From: Aquila chrysaetos chrysaetos
Taxonomy: Eukaryota; Chordata; Aves; Accipitriformes; Accipitridae
Reading direction: 5' to 3'
Assembly (NCBI RefSeq): GCF_900496995.4
Contig: NC_044018.1
Location: forward strand, 5,294,501 to 5,358,500
DNA: 64,000 bases
Shown: piece after piece, positions 1 through 13,085 of the stretch
How the letters are laid out: every line of letters starts with the position of its first letter
How positions within the stretch are numbered: the stretch's first letter is position 1
Made by a program: the position numbers and the translations under genes
Notes under the pieces: model-generated
What the model saw: only the letters and a program-made list of their open reading frames with translations
Databases searched by the model: none
Told to the model about the DNA's origin: nothing

Positions 1-3000
1 TCATCTTGTACCAGAATTGGAAAAAAAGTGTGAAAATTTAAATTTATCATGGTTTAGAGGCTCTTTCTGCCAGTTCTGATTTTGAGTCATTCACCTCTGT
101 CTCACTACCATCAGAGAGAACATAAAGAAACCCCATGAAGTCTTAAATATTCAATAAATTTTATATGGACTTAGGATAGTGCGGGTCAATTCCACCTGCT
201 GGGGACAATTGCTCCTGGGTTTCCACAGAGGTGTCACATAATAGAGTGGGGGCAAAGTCCACTGCTGAAACTCCATTCATGTCGTCATCAAAATATACAA
301 AGAATAAGGGAGACAAGTAATCCTGAATTTCTTCACCAAGATGCTGGGGTATCTAAATTTCTTCATCAAGATGTTGGGTATCTAAAAAGACCAACCGACT
401 GCTTTGAATTTCTACTTTTTCTCTTACAGAACTGTGAATGTAAAATTCACCCTCCATACCTGAAGCGTGCCCTCTAATTTGTAATTCCTCTATGCCTTGA
501 TTTTGTATATATAAAATAGCAAGGTTGATAGTTCCTTGGTCTTACCCGCCGCTGATCTTTTCTAGTTTAAGAAAAATGTTATCATGGCAAGAGCTGACCT
601 TGGATAATTGCCCAGTCTCAAGGACACCAATATAAATATGATCACGGGAGAGTTTAATTATGATAAAGCCAATAATATAGCCTCATAATGATAACAATAT
701 AATATTTCAACAGCTTAGCGTTAAGCCAAGATTACCAAGTTTGGTTGACTAAAGTCACATGTTTAAGTCTACAGAAAAACTTCTTTGGAATAACCATCTT
801 GAAAATGCACACACCTTTAACGTCACAAAGCATGCGTCAGTAGGCGGAGGCATTGTCTGCTAGCTCTTTCAAAACATCACGCAGTTTACTGGCACTTTTC
901 AGGACTGCATGCAAGGCAAATAGTTTTCCTTGCAACGCTTCCACTTTGGTTTAAATCTTAGCTTGGTTTTGAGATATGCTGGCTGTATGCAGTAAACTGT
1001 AAGCACTGCAAATCCAAATGCCAGCAGAAATAAAGCCTGACATTATCCTGAGGTTTTTATGCAACTTCAACATTTTACCAACTTTCTTCATAATTACAGG
1101 AATAAATAAGAGGCAGTTTTAGAGGCTTTAAAAAAAGATTACTTCATTTCAATAATACAAAAAGAATTTTCACTATTTTCTACATCAATTAATACCAATT
1201 TGCATAAATCAGGCAGGGATTTGTACCTTAAATCTTATGGCTGGCACCCATTCCTATTCCTCATCAGAAACATCACTGTATGTTTTATTTTAGATATGTG
1301 CAAACCGTGTGTCTAATGTAGAATCACATCATTTCCACATTCAAAATTATATCAAGGTTCAGATTTTTAGGAACACAATAAGCTGTGGGGGTTTTTTATT
1401 ATTATTGGTCTGGGTTTAATCTCAATTCTTTGCAATCAATAGGCATTTTGTCATTGAGTTCCTTGAGCATAGGATCAACCCCTCAAGCAATGGTAGTATC
1501 TGGTGTCCTTTCTGAGCTTAACCCAAACCTTCCATTTCAATGGCCTATTAACCACAGGAGAAATAAACAACAATACAAGTCCATCTCACAGTTCAAAGAA
1601 CTGCTTAAATAGGAGTGATTTTACAGAATCTCAGTTTCAGCTAAATGCACCATGAGATTAAAAAAAGGCTTTACCAAAGCAATTGCTTTGCAGGTACTTG
1701 ATCCGACTGTGACTTTGTGAACTTTGCTGTAGGTTTACACACTCTGTGGCTTTAAGTATTTCTGAAGTACTGTACGGTAATAATTAGCAGCCAGAGGCAA
1801 AATAATCATTGCTAGTTTCATTTAATGCTAAAGCCAAAACTAGTATATTTTCTGTTGGTTGAAATGTCAGACCTTATCTGCATTATTCTAAGAGCAGATG
1901 GAAAAAATGCACTTTTAAACATGGTTCTGAATAAGACTCCACCATTTGTAAATACGTTAATCTGAATGTAAGGTATGCCTTCTAGTGGATAGAGAGGTAC
2001 ATTTGAAATAAGCAGGCTGAGCTAATATATCAGCATAGCTGGGTTATGAGGAAATGCTAATAAATTTAAATTAACAAATTGAATCAATGTTGAATTAATT
2101 TAGGTAAATATTAATATTTTAGCTCAATTACATTCATGGGAATTCTTTAGCGGAAAGAAGTTGATAATGTTTCCGAGCAAAATTTTTAAAAGAGCAAAAA
2201 CAAATCAGAGAAGGGGTTTTCATAAGGCCCATGCCATCATGTGAACCACTTAACTTTCCAAAACTTAAGCCCTCTTTTTGTGTCTAGAGATTCTTAAAAA
2301 GTTGTTCTTAACTGTTCTATGAACATTTGAAATCTCATTCATTCACGTTAGAAAAGCTACACAGAAGTGCAAATCTTCCCCCAAGTGTTTTCAATGACAC
2401 GTATGATTTGTTTTCCTCCCCATCACAACACAGGAGCAATTTGCCATCTTTTACTCACCAAGAAAGGTCTCATCTAAGTTATGGTAAATGGACAATGAAG
2501 GATGTCAAACAGCCAACTTCTGCTCTGTTGGTTTTGTTGTTCGCAGAGTTGGAACATTAGAAATGGCTGAACGGATCAGATTTTTTTTTTCTTTAAATTT
2601 TGAAAAAAAAAAAAAAGTTGTTCATCTCAGACCTTGTATGCCAAGTTTCAACAAGGAGTGAATTTTTATGGTCAAATTACAAAACCCTGAAAATAAGAGT
2701 TTATAATGGAAACACTGATACAACCGTAACTATGGTATTGCAATTGCATCACTAGAAGAAAATTGGTTTAGATAATATACCCTTCTGGAATGACTGCAGT
2801 TCTAAATGATCCTGCATCTCCATAAATCTAAGCTAACTCAGTAATTCAAAATTACTAAGATTTAAGTTTAGTACCAATAAGCAATAAACTTATGGCTATT
2901 GCTATAATAACCGCTGGTCTGTGCTCCTTTATTTCACAGCAGGTGGTCTTTGGGCTGGTTTGCAGCCTGAATGAAAATACTTCCAACGAATTCAAAACTA

Positions 3001-5393
3001 ATTCCTGAAGTTGAGAGGAGGCACATTTCCAAACTTTCTCACAATTCCTTTTCGCTAACAAAGAGCTTGGTTGTTTGGGGTTGGTTTTTTTTCTTTCCCC
3101 TTTTCTCTTTAATCAGTGCCTAAGCATATTGTCCCTTTTTACACTGTTTTATACTAATATATTATATGATGACAGCTGACTCACTGTATTTCTGCAAACT
3201 GTCAAGGGAAATTCACTGAGGAACACGTAAGTTCCTCTAAACATACTGTGTCTCTTTACATCATCTTGCTTCCCCCCCACGTCCCCTATACACCTAATAT
3301 TCCAAATGCTAAAATCTCACACCTGATTCTCCTTTCAGACTTACCAGCCTCATGTGGGCATGACTTTAGTGACTGATTCAGGCCAACAGCAAGTGAGAAG
3401 AAGATGAGGTTAATAAAGTCTAATCTCACAATTTACCAGAGTCTGAAATCTCCTTTTCTTTGGACTATGACAGAAGCAACACCCGACAAGCCTTTCATGT
3501 AAGGGTCAGGCATGTCCCCTTCTGCCATGGGCTTGATCCTGTTGATGAGAAGTCTGGTGGTACCTTGCCTTTACGTGAGGCAGAGGGCCTTGAGTTTGGC
3601 ATGCCGTGTAAGTCATGACCTGGAGATACTTCGTTTCCCACAGCTGCCTCTGTCAAAATTCCATCGTGGGCTTCGCAGCCTGGATTTACATGTTGTGAGC
3701 CATCCGTATTTTTCCTGTCTACATCTTTGGCACTTCTGCTCTAGATTGCTCATCTTGGCCACGTTATATAGATCTGATTTCTAGTGTTCATTCTGCTGTC
3801 CTTGCCTCACAGGATGACCTTACTGCCACCAGTGTCTCCATCACCTTCTTCCAGAGTGACAATGAGAAGACAAGTGCTCTTGGTGGTCTTACCCATCCCT
3901 TCCCACCCCTTCTTCTCTGCAGCTCTGTCAGAGGCATAATGAACAGGCACTACCTGCAGGCTGCATTCTTCCCATCTCCTTACTCTTGCTAGGATCCAGC
4001 AACAAATTTTTGATAAATCAGCTCAGCTATTTAATCCTTCAAGAGGAGAAATTAAAAAAAAAATGGAAACAAGCTCATGGGATAAGCCAACATCTGAACT
4101 CTGCCAGAATGCTGCCTCTCAGTCTGTCTTGAAAGGGGATCCTTAACTAGCTAGAAACCCGACAAGGGGTTAATATTTTGTTCAGCAGAGCCAAAACAAA
4201 CCTGCCAGGTACAAAACAAAGTACTACTGCAAATACTCAGTTTTAATTTTGAAGTACTCATAACTTTTTTTTTTTTTAATTAAGTGTAGACAGAGGGACA
4301 GGTAGGTAAAATTATGTCAAATTTATAGAAACACATGAATCCTCATCTGCTTTTGCTGAGATTATGTTTTTAACAAATAGCTGATAATTAGAAAAAAAAG
4401 AGTGAATGTACATTTGGGGTTTTCGTGCTCCAAGACCTTACTGAAAATCTGCATGTTAACCCTTTTCAAGTTACTATCCACTCATCCTGGGCACCCATTA
4501 ACTCATTCTGTGGTGTTTGGAGGTGAAGAGCTTCTGCAGTTTGACTCCAGCATACAATATATCAGATGTACATAGTCCCTGAGCTGCAAACTGTCTAGCG
4601 ACCAGGAAAGTATTGTGGACACAGTTTGTTCTGCAATTGTATGCTTTTATCTTCTTCCCAAAGTATGTGCTGTCAGCCAATGCCGGAGATGGTGTTGAAC
4701 TAGGCAGATCTACTGTAAGGCTCACCCATGCATGCAACAAATGAAATTTGTTATCTTTAGAAATTCACTCTGATAGTTTTCAGCTGGATCAGTTCTCTGA
4801 TCCAACTCAGAGTGTGGCCACACAAGCACCCATGCTGGCATGAGGGAGGGTGCGAGAGTAAAGAGCCGGGGGATGGGATGTTCTGGCAACAGCGTAGAGC
4901 GATGTCAACTAAAGTGATTGTGGAGTTACTCATTTTTCTCAAGTGAGCTTACTATAAAAAGCTTGCATGAGCTAGACAAGGTCTGTGTCTTTGTCAACAA
5001 ATATTAGGGGCCACATAACCTGGAAAGGTAGAAAAGCTAAGGGTCAACACAATTTCCATTTTACTAACACATGGTCAGCTGCAGATCAATCTACTGTTAA
5101 TACTAAATCATGAAATAATGTCCTGGTTTTGTTTTAGTGAATTGCCTTTTTTTTTTTTTTTCAATCCAGTGAGATATAAAAAGTCAAACTCTCTTCAGTT
5201 TCAGTTTTGAGTTTCTCTGAGCACTTCTGCAAATGTTTAATTTGGGAGACATTTCATTCTATCACTTGTTTTACAGCAGAATTTGAAAAGAACTACTGAA
5301 TTTATGCCAATCTAATGGAGGGCTGGGAATGCTCCAGGTAGCAATTTTCAGAAAAGAACTTTTAAAGATATAGAGTTTGTTTGTTTGTTTATC
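1..5393. other. Gene-free, AT-rich unique sequence
   Basis: No repeat of a known family and no exon recognised. A segment near 820-1070 holds a CRE-like TAACGTCAC and an AP-1-like TGCGTCAG. The frames at 3512, 4498 and others up to 90 codons have no family resemblance. Short A or T runs occur at about 2581, 4266 and 5148. Confidence 0.7.
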
Positions 5394-5421
5394 ATGGAAT
5401 TAACTGTTAGGTTAATTCCAT
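5394..5421. repeat. Perfect inverted repeat (11-bp stem, 6-bp loop)
   Basis: ATGGAATTAAC (5394-5404) and its exact reverse complement GTTAATTCCAT (5411-5421) flank the loop TGTTAG. In a genome of this size such a hairpin may be chance. Confidence 0.8.
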
Positions 5422-6339
5422 TTTTACAAATCAAAATATCAGACCATTTTCAGACATTGACCCTGCCTTTCAAAGTCTCTAAGGCTTAGTTCCTACACTT
5501 CTTATCCAAGGCTGCATGTGAGTAGACCTTGTTAGATTCCATGGAAAGAGTTGAAGAGACAACAGTTGGGCATTAAATGGGCAACTCTATTAAAAGAGGA
5601 CTCATTCTCTGCATCTGTGCTGCTTTCCCTTGTTCCTAAACTATAGTAAGGCTTTATCCTTCTCTCAATGCCTTTTTTTCCCCCTAGCAGGATGAAAAAA
5701 TTGAGGGGGAGGAGTTTAAATAGAGAAAACACTACATAATTTAGAAGATCAATACAGAAACACAAATAGGAAATTTGTGTAGAAAGACAAGTAAGAATCT
5801 ACATAATAGCCAAGGTGAATGGCAGAGAAGCCCCTAGGCTGGGATATGTTCCCATGCATCATCTTCTCATTCTCAGTAATGAAGACATTTACAAAGACCA
5901 ACTGTCAGTGCCTAGCTCGTGAGCAAAAGAGTCTGAATTCATCATATAAAAAGACAAATTCTCTACTGATGGAAAACCACAACTCTGTTGACTTCAAGTC
6001 AAACCGTGCCAACTTGTGAATTTATCCCAAACTGCTAGCTCGGTTCTCGTCGGTAATGACCTTGAATAGATTTAGATTGGTGTGAAATAGATGAAAAATG
6101 GTCTGTAGCCTGTTATCAGCGCATTTCCCTACTCCCAGCCTTTAATCCCATGAGAGTAGCAGAAGTGAAAAGGTTTCAAACTTCTTATGAAAATATTTTT
6201 CCACCATGCCTGTTCCCTAGCCCTGTCTGTTCTCCTTTCTCTCTGCATAAGCAGTTTTAGACTTTATTTAAGTGTCGCATTTCCAAGTGTTCACGACTCT
6301 GTACAAAGCTCGTCACACATCACTCATGCCTTATTTCAC

Positions 6340-6560
6340 GGGTTGAGCTGGTAATTAGCATATTTCACAATTAGCCAGTGTATTTGCTTTGCTAATTTCA
6401 TTCCATGATGAAGGTGCTAACTTGGCGTGAAGCTGTAATGTACTGGTTGATTTATTAAGCTTCCTCTGATGGATGAAAATCACATGCTGTGCCTTTACTG
6501 TCGGGGAAAGTTAACAACATCCATTTGTAAGAGATGGTATTTGAAAAGTGATGTTGGTGT
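6340..6560. promoter_or_regulatory. Candidate conserved non-coding element (homeodomain-site rich)
   Basis: The block contains several TAAT cores in close order (GGTAATTAGCATATTTC, CACAATTAGCC, GCTAATTTCATT) and has no repeat signature or open frame. Its complex, non-repetitive texture with POU/homeodomain motifs resembles vertebrate developmental enhancers. This is pattern recognition only. Confidence 0.3.
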
Positions 6561-9500
6561 GATTGGATGTGTGAATCTGTAATGAAGCCAAGTCAGATAG
6601 CTCCTTCCTGATAAAATAGTACTCAACTTCTGTGGTGGCTCCTTCTCGAAACTGGGCTTTTCTGCTCAGATTCCTCCCCTAAAGTATGCTAGTACCAAAT
6701 ACTCATCAGGTATTTAGCACTCAGGTTTCTGCAGATGGAACCCAACAGCTGTGGAAGAGTTAAGTGCCTAAACCCTCTGAGAGTCTGCATCTTACATCGT
6801 GTGCTGATAGGACAAAGCATTTGCTGTTCTTTTCTTAATGAAGCGGCACATAAAATGCATAGTTGGCCAATCAGTCAATTTATTTGTCACACCACAGGCT
6901 TTCAAGTAGTCCTTTGGAGGAAGAAATCCTTGGTCCATGACCTCTGGTTGTGAAACCCAACACAGTTATGTCCACATACTCATTATCTTTATCAAATAAA
7001 AATTTGACTCTGTGATTATAACTATAATATTAAACTAAGCAGTGGCAGGGCCCATTCTTTATCCACAGAGCCCATGGGTAGTCTGCCATGTCCATATTAT
7101 GACACTCTCTTATTCTCAGAAAAAAAAGAGGCTGCATGCAAGCAGTCTGTTGGAAACAGTCCCTGGCCACTGGTAACGCAGAACTGTACAAGGCCAATTA
7201 ATTTGCTGATATTAATCTACTGTCTGGTTCAGTACAGTTAGTTACCTACACTGGTAAACACATGGGATCCCTCTATAGTTGGTGGAAAGATATGACATAT
7301 CTGCAGATCAAATCAACATGCCCAAGGTATTACCTAAGACAGCAAAATTTAAAGGAACCTGTGGCTGTGGTTTACAATTTTTATGTAAAAACTAGCTATA
7401 TAGGTTACTCATGATCTTCACCAAGATAGACACAGCTCCAGACAAAATGGAAGAGGTGTAGCATAGGGCAGGTTTCTGTGGTTTCAATGACAAGTATGTG
7501 ATGTGATGCAGGAACATACATGGTGCTGGACAGTGATGGTGGGAGGAGCGGTTGAAGGCTCTTTTCCCTCTGTTAATTCCGCATTTTGTTCTTTTAGGAT
7601 GTAAAGGATCTTTTCTACTCCAACCTGCATGTTTAATGAATCTGTCTGTATAAAAACTTTTTTTGCCCATAGTTTAAATGTCCCTGATACTAGCATAACC
7701 CAGAGAGGGTCCACACACTCCTGAATTGATGTTCCTTGTGGAAGGATCCCTGCTCCCTTCACACTATTCTGTGGCCTGTGATTGGGGTATTTTAAGACTA
7801 TTCTCCTTTTTACCTTCCAGTATTTCCCTTGATTTTAACTCCCCTAAAGATTATGAGTTCTCTAGAGATATGCTTTTGAGAGAGCACTTTGAAACTTCTA
7901 ATGTTTGTACGCCCAGAAAGAACAGATTAAGTTCAATCTCTCTCTAAAGCCATCGCATTTTTATCTTGTATCTGCATTTTCTCCAGTGCATCAGACATGA
8001 ACTATTGACAAATCAACATCAACCTGTCTTGTCAGCACAGTTTAGAGTTTCAAAGGCATAAGAAATCAGATTTCTCTGTATCAGAACTTGCATGTGTTTC
8101 ACTAAAATGTGAAAGCAGAAGTAAAAAGCAAAGAAAAAATTGATAAGGCAAAGATCCCAGGAATAGAACAGCCCCAGAATAAGGATTAATCTTGTTTTAT
8201 ATAAGTGGATAATAAAATTACACAGGTCAAGTCAGCGTGAGCTGATGATCTTCATATTTTGTTCTGATTTTTCCGCCTTTCTATTCTCTCTATGCTGGGT
8301 TCATCTTTGCTTTGTAAAGCTATAGTCATATGTGATGTTATAACAGTATTAATAAAAACAAAAACTTGGATTCAAGAAAAAAATTAAAGCAAAATTTTAA
8401 ATCTATGTATGCTTCTTGGCACGTGTGTACCTTTCCAATTAAGCATGTGCTTAACTGCTATCAACTTCAACAGCTTAAAGATAAACACAGATTCATAACA
8501 GGTTGTTTTCCTGCATAAAGTGCTTGCTTCTTGTACCCACTCTTGAATTATATTAGCAGGTTTAGGATCAAGGGCACAACTGCAAACTGTTTAGCCCGGA
8601 TATAACCAATCTTTCACAGATGAAAAGCCGGGAAAATATGGTATCAGGAACATTACTGGCCTTACTGACTTTGGACTGCCCTTCCACTCCTGCCACTGAA
8701 ATGCTTTCTTGTGTCCCTTCCCTTCCTCCTCTATAATCACCCCACCCTTATGCCTTCAACCTCCTTTTATTCCTTGGCTCAAGCCAATTTTGTAACTCAG
8801 CAGAAGGCAGGAGCTGCTGCTTCACACACATTTTGCCTCAGTGTGAGCCCCCAGTTCACACTTCCAGCTGAGCTTATAGACCACAATCATTAATTATTGT
8901 TACTCGTATTGTTGTTTATGCTCCAAGAGCTGCTTTTTCACCCCAGAAGAGTTACAAGAAACTTAAGAGATGCCATTTGGCCAACCTTATATCACCAAAG
9001 AGGACGTGTAACTCAGTACATTAAAGGACACCTTGCCTGCTTTTTCCATGATTTTTAGACTGCTGCTTAGATTTAGCTAGCTAAAACCTATTTTTAATTG
9101 AACAAAACCTACCTACCAGGTATGAAGTATTACAGAAGAAGAACGGAAGGCTTTTCTCTAGATTAAGGCAAATGCAACCTTTCAGAAATAGAAACCCAGC
9201 AGTTGTTTAATCAACTTAATCTGTCAAACTGTCATGTATGTGCTGTTGTAATTGTGTGACAGTGATATGAACAGAATTTTATATATATATATATATATAT
9301 TTTTAGATTTAGGACAAGTCTTAATATTTCTTTTGTATTTAGCAGGCAAGCAAGATATCTTCCTCCTGTATTTTATATGAAAATTAAAGACTGTTTAAGT
9401 CCTTAACATATGTCATTTATTGCAATTGATTTCATTATCACAGTTTCAAATCCCATCTCCATGAGGGCACTGACCGACTGTTGAGGCAGCCAACAGGAAA

Positions 9501-10929
9501 GAGCCAAAGTTCATGGGTTAGCCAGGCCTAAGTGGGCATGACTATCCTTGTTAATTCCTCTTAATCCAGTAGCTGGACATGGATTATGGAAGAGAAGCAA
9601 TTTTCCCAGCAGAAGTGCCCTGAACTGGTGGGATCAGTGATCTCCATGAGGTTTTGCCATCACCTTGCTGAAGAAATCAAGCCCGTGCCATTGAAATGAG
9701 GCTAACGCCAAACTGTTCTATGCTATCAGCTCAGGTGAGAGAGATGCCGGAGCCCTTACCGAGACTGAAAATGACTAGGACAAAACTGGAATTAACCCAG
9801 AGCCAATACCTTTGTTAGGAGATGGACTTCACAACTACTCTCAGTGTAGGACACCAGCACTGAACAGAGGCCCTTCTGTGTTTCTCCTATGCAACACATA
9901 CTACTTGACACTGAGTCAGAGAACAGGAGGTTGAAAGAGCAGTTTCATGAGAACTTGCAAGTTAATTAATGATCTCAATTGCAAGTTCATTAATGACCCC
10001 AAAATTTGAAGCTGACCTTTGGTGTTTCCAGTTAGCAGGAAGCAAGGCTAATGATAAAAGGTGATAAGGAAAATGCGTAATACAATACGTAAGGAAGCGG
10101 ATAAAGGCAAGGAGGTAGATCAGTTATGTGGATAGGGGTCCCTGTTTGACGGGAAAGAGAAATTTTAATACACATGCCTTCAAGCATGACAAAGCAGTAT
10201 GCATAAACTCAGGTGTTTAAGGCCTGGGCTCTGGCTCCTGCCCTTCCTCTCCTTTCCCTTCACCAAATGCTCACAGAGCACTTTGTTCCTCTGCGTGTCA
10301 ATATGACCCTTTTGAAAAGGTTAATTACCTGTACCAGCTCCAGTCACTGCTAGCATGATATCGTCAGTCTTTATACAGAACCGAAGAGCCGTATTTGGAC
10401 TTCCTCGGATTTCCTGCAATGCATCAGCTGTCTTGTGCAGACTCTTGTTTAACCCTTAGATGGTAGGCATCCAACTCATTAGTCTACTTCCCACGGGTTT
10501 AGTTCCCACATGCCCCATTCATTATTCCAGTAGTTAATCTCTCAGTGCTTTAGGCCTGCATCATTTTAGCACCATTACAGCTTAGAGAGATGGGATATCC
10601 CACACAGTAGAGCAGCGGGACATCTTGACAGGACAGATACCTGTTTCTGGAAAGTGAGTCTCCAGTAAGACAGGTGAATCCATATGTTTGTCGGGGTAGA
10701 AGTAAAGGAGTTTGGTCATTCCGGCTACCAGCTGGAGAAAAGGCGTAGATCAAAGCTGAGTGCTGTGCCTAAAGATATGTCTTGCCACCAACGATAACAT
10801 ATCCTGTTCTGAAGACAAATATGAATGTCTGAAGTCTTGGGGGGAAAAGGGAATTGAGCAAAACACTTCCTTTGGCTTGAAACCTCTCCCGTTGCATTCT
10901 CTGCAGTATCCAAGTCCTGCTCTGAAGGA
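6561..10929. other. Gene-free unique sequence
   Basis: Holds the TA microsatellite at 9279. Two overlapping 92-codon minus frames at 7392-7762 lie on the same strand in different frames, which argues against coding. Nothing else can be named. Confidence 0.7.
9279..9301. repeat. (TA)n microsatellite
   Basis: About ten to eleven uninterrupted TA units between TTT runs. Confidence 0.9.
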
Positions 10930-11860
10930 TTTGCCAGCATTTTCTGGGAGAACAGAATAAAACTGCCACCATCACGTTTGTGAGCGGCGCGGGGGGACAG
11001 TGAGGTGCTGACCCTGCGATGAAGCAGGGTTTGCTCTGTGCAGCCCGCAAGTTTGTCTTTCATGCAGCAAGCATCCTTCGATAAGGTGTTGTGAAGAGAA
11101 CCACCAAAGGAACGCCCTGACACCTCTGCTGTCTGTGACTCGGGTATCGACTGGAAATGAGCCAGGATTTCTCTGTTCCCTGTAAACTGGCCCTGACACC
11201 ACTAGATGGAGCGTTTAATCGCTGGTAAAATCCGCCGTGCTGGCAGGCACGGGTTTTTTCATGACACGGTAACTCTGGAGTTTGGGGGAAGAGGGTTTTT
11301 TTGCAGAAGAGACAACTTATCCTGCATGAGGAGAGACAGCCAGAAACCCAGATATATTAGCAAAAAAAGAAAGGCTGCTCTGCCTTCTTTCAGCAATATT
11401 GGTACACTTGTGATCCCGAAGCAAATTACACTCCCTAGGTACCCTGACAGCTGCTGACAGTAAGGGACAATCTGGTCTGTAACAGCAGTGCCTTTTAATG
11501 GTGGCACTGGCCAGGCTCCATCAGGGCTGCACAGGCTGGAGGACTCGCAGCTCTGGATCAGCCCTGGAAAAGGCTGCATGTATGCAGATTGCCCTGGAAG
11601 CGTCGATCCTCATGTCTCCAGACTCCCAGACCATCTGGCTCCTGGCTCGGACACCGGCCGGTGGGATGCAGGGGTGTGGGCAGCCTGGTGAGGGAGCTGG
11701 CCCATGGGTCAGGCAGCTCTGGGGATCCAGCACGTCAGCGAGGCCACCGACCCCACACGTCCCGAGCGGCACAGCCATCCCTTTGGTTGCACATGAATTA
11801 AGAAAAGACTGTGGTTTCCCTGTTATTTGGTATGAGGCAAGCAATACATAAAAGCATCAC
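10930..11860. other. GC-richer, stop-poor patch in the desert
   Basis: CpG and GC content rise here (for example GAGCGGCGCGGGGGGACAG near 10983, GGACACCGGCCGGTGGG near 11649). Overlapping open frames of 67-132 codons occur on both strands, as expected from low stop density. None looks like a known protein. It could be an unrecognised repeat, a small CpG-rich regulatory patch, or exon(s) of a non-coding RNA. Confidence 0.35.
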
Positions 11861-11891
11861 TGATTTCTCCTCGACTCTCACCTTTTCTCTT

Positions 11892-11949
11892 AGGCTTGTT
11901 CTGGCCAACTGATGCTTCTTCTCTCCAGTCTCTCTGGGTTGAACAGAAG
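11892..11949 (+). other. Exon-like segment with acceptor and donor
   Basis: A pyrimidine tract CCTTTTCTCTTAG ends at 11894, and a donor GAACAGAAG|GTAAAA follows near 11950. The 55-58 bp between lack a recognisable protein. It could be a small exon of a non-coding RNA or a chance pair of splice-like motifs. Confidence 0.15.
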
Positions 11950-12701
11950 GTAAAATTGCAAAGTTTAAATCAGAAGGCTGACGTTTCCTACAGTGTGGGC
12001 CCGTCATTTTTTGTTTGTGGGGGCAGTTGCAATTCTGAAGAAAATACGGCACCTGTCTTGAAAATCATCGCTCTGCAGCCTTTGGCAGAATCCTGGCCTG
12101 TGCCACCATTTAGGAAAGTTTGATGAACCTGATTATTTTGCTGCTGTTTGTTGTAGAACAGCTGAAGCAGATACTAAAGTCAGGATGGCTGGACGTGTCA
12201 TCTTAATTTGATTAGTGTCTCCCGGAGAGAATAAGGAGTTTCTGGTATAACAGTATGGGGCTGCATTGACTACAGTGGTGTAAGAACAGCTGCTAAAGGC
12301 TTTATCATCCTCAGGTGACACTGTGTAGTCTCACATGACCTCTGTTAAATCCAGGTAGCTTCCATTAGATAATACACACTGGTTAATTTAGTTGTTATCT
12401 TTTGAAGATCATTTTCATTTCCAGTCTCGGGAGTAAATACCAAAAAAAGTGTTGATGTTCCAAAGAGTACCTCAGTATCTGTTATATTTCACACAGGGAA
12501 ACACCTCCTTTCACTGAAGAAGTTCAGTGTTGCAGTGATATTTTGTTCTCTGTTTCATGTCACTTTTCTCCTTTCGCTACATCTTCCCAGACAGATTATG
12601 AAAAAAATGTTATTTATTAAAAAAAGTACAAAATGTACTGCTATTTTAAAGATGCCCTGAGCACAATCCCAACAAATTATGACCTTTGCTATTGACTGTA
12701 G

Positions 12702-13085
12702 AATTTCATAGATCTATAAAGCCAACTGAGATGGTTACAACTCCTAACATCTTTTGTACAATACAACAATAATATCCTGTCCAGATGCAACAGTATTATA
12801 CTGAAACCCTTTCAAATTGCATGGGAATAGATCTTCCTGAGAGACATCCAGCCTTGGTTTAAAGGCACCAAGATGAACTCCCAGGGATGTTCAACCTTCT
12901 CTGGTAAATACCTGTGCACTGCTCTGCTGTGATTTGCCTGCCTTCATCTTACAACCATTAGTCATTGTTATTCCTCCCTCAGCTGAAGAGGAAGTAAATT
13001 CCATAAAGCAATATGGTCATTTATTTACCAGAACTAGGTTATAGACCTTACAACATTTTCAAGCCACCTTGTTAGGACAGCAACA
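12702..13085 (-). mobile_element. Probable ancient CR1-like LINE 3' fragment
   Basis: The block TTTCATAGATCTATAAAGCC at 12706, then GAGACATCCAGCCTTGGTTT and AAAGGCACCAAG (12841-12872), follows the order of an antisense CR1-family 3' end. ACCATTAG and CCTCAGCTGAAG follow. It is much diverged, so subfamily and ends are uncertain. Confidence 0.5.

Noticed and set aside
10725..11123. 132-codon minus frame and its overlapping neighbours
   Set aside because: Overlaps several other frames on both strands in a stop-poor GC-rich patch; no domain recognised.
11498..11851. 117-codon + frame opposite a 107-codon minus frame
   Set aside because: Mutually overlapping frames of similar length, low stop density, no family resemblance.
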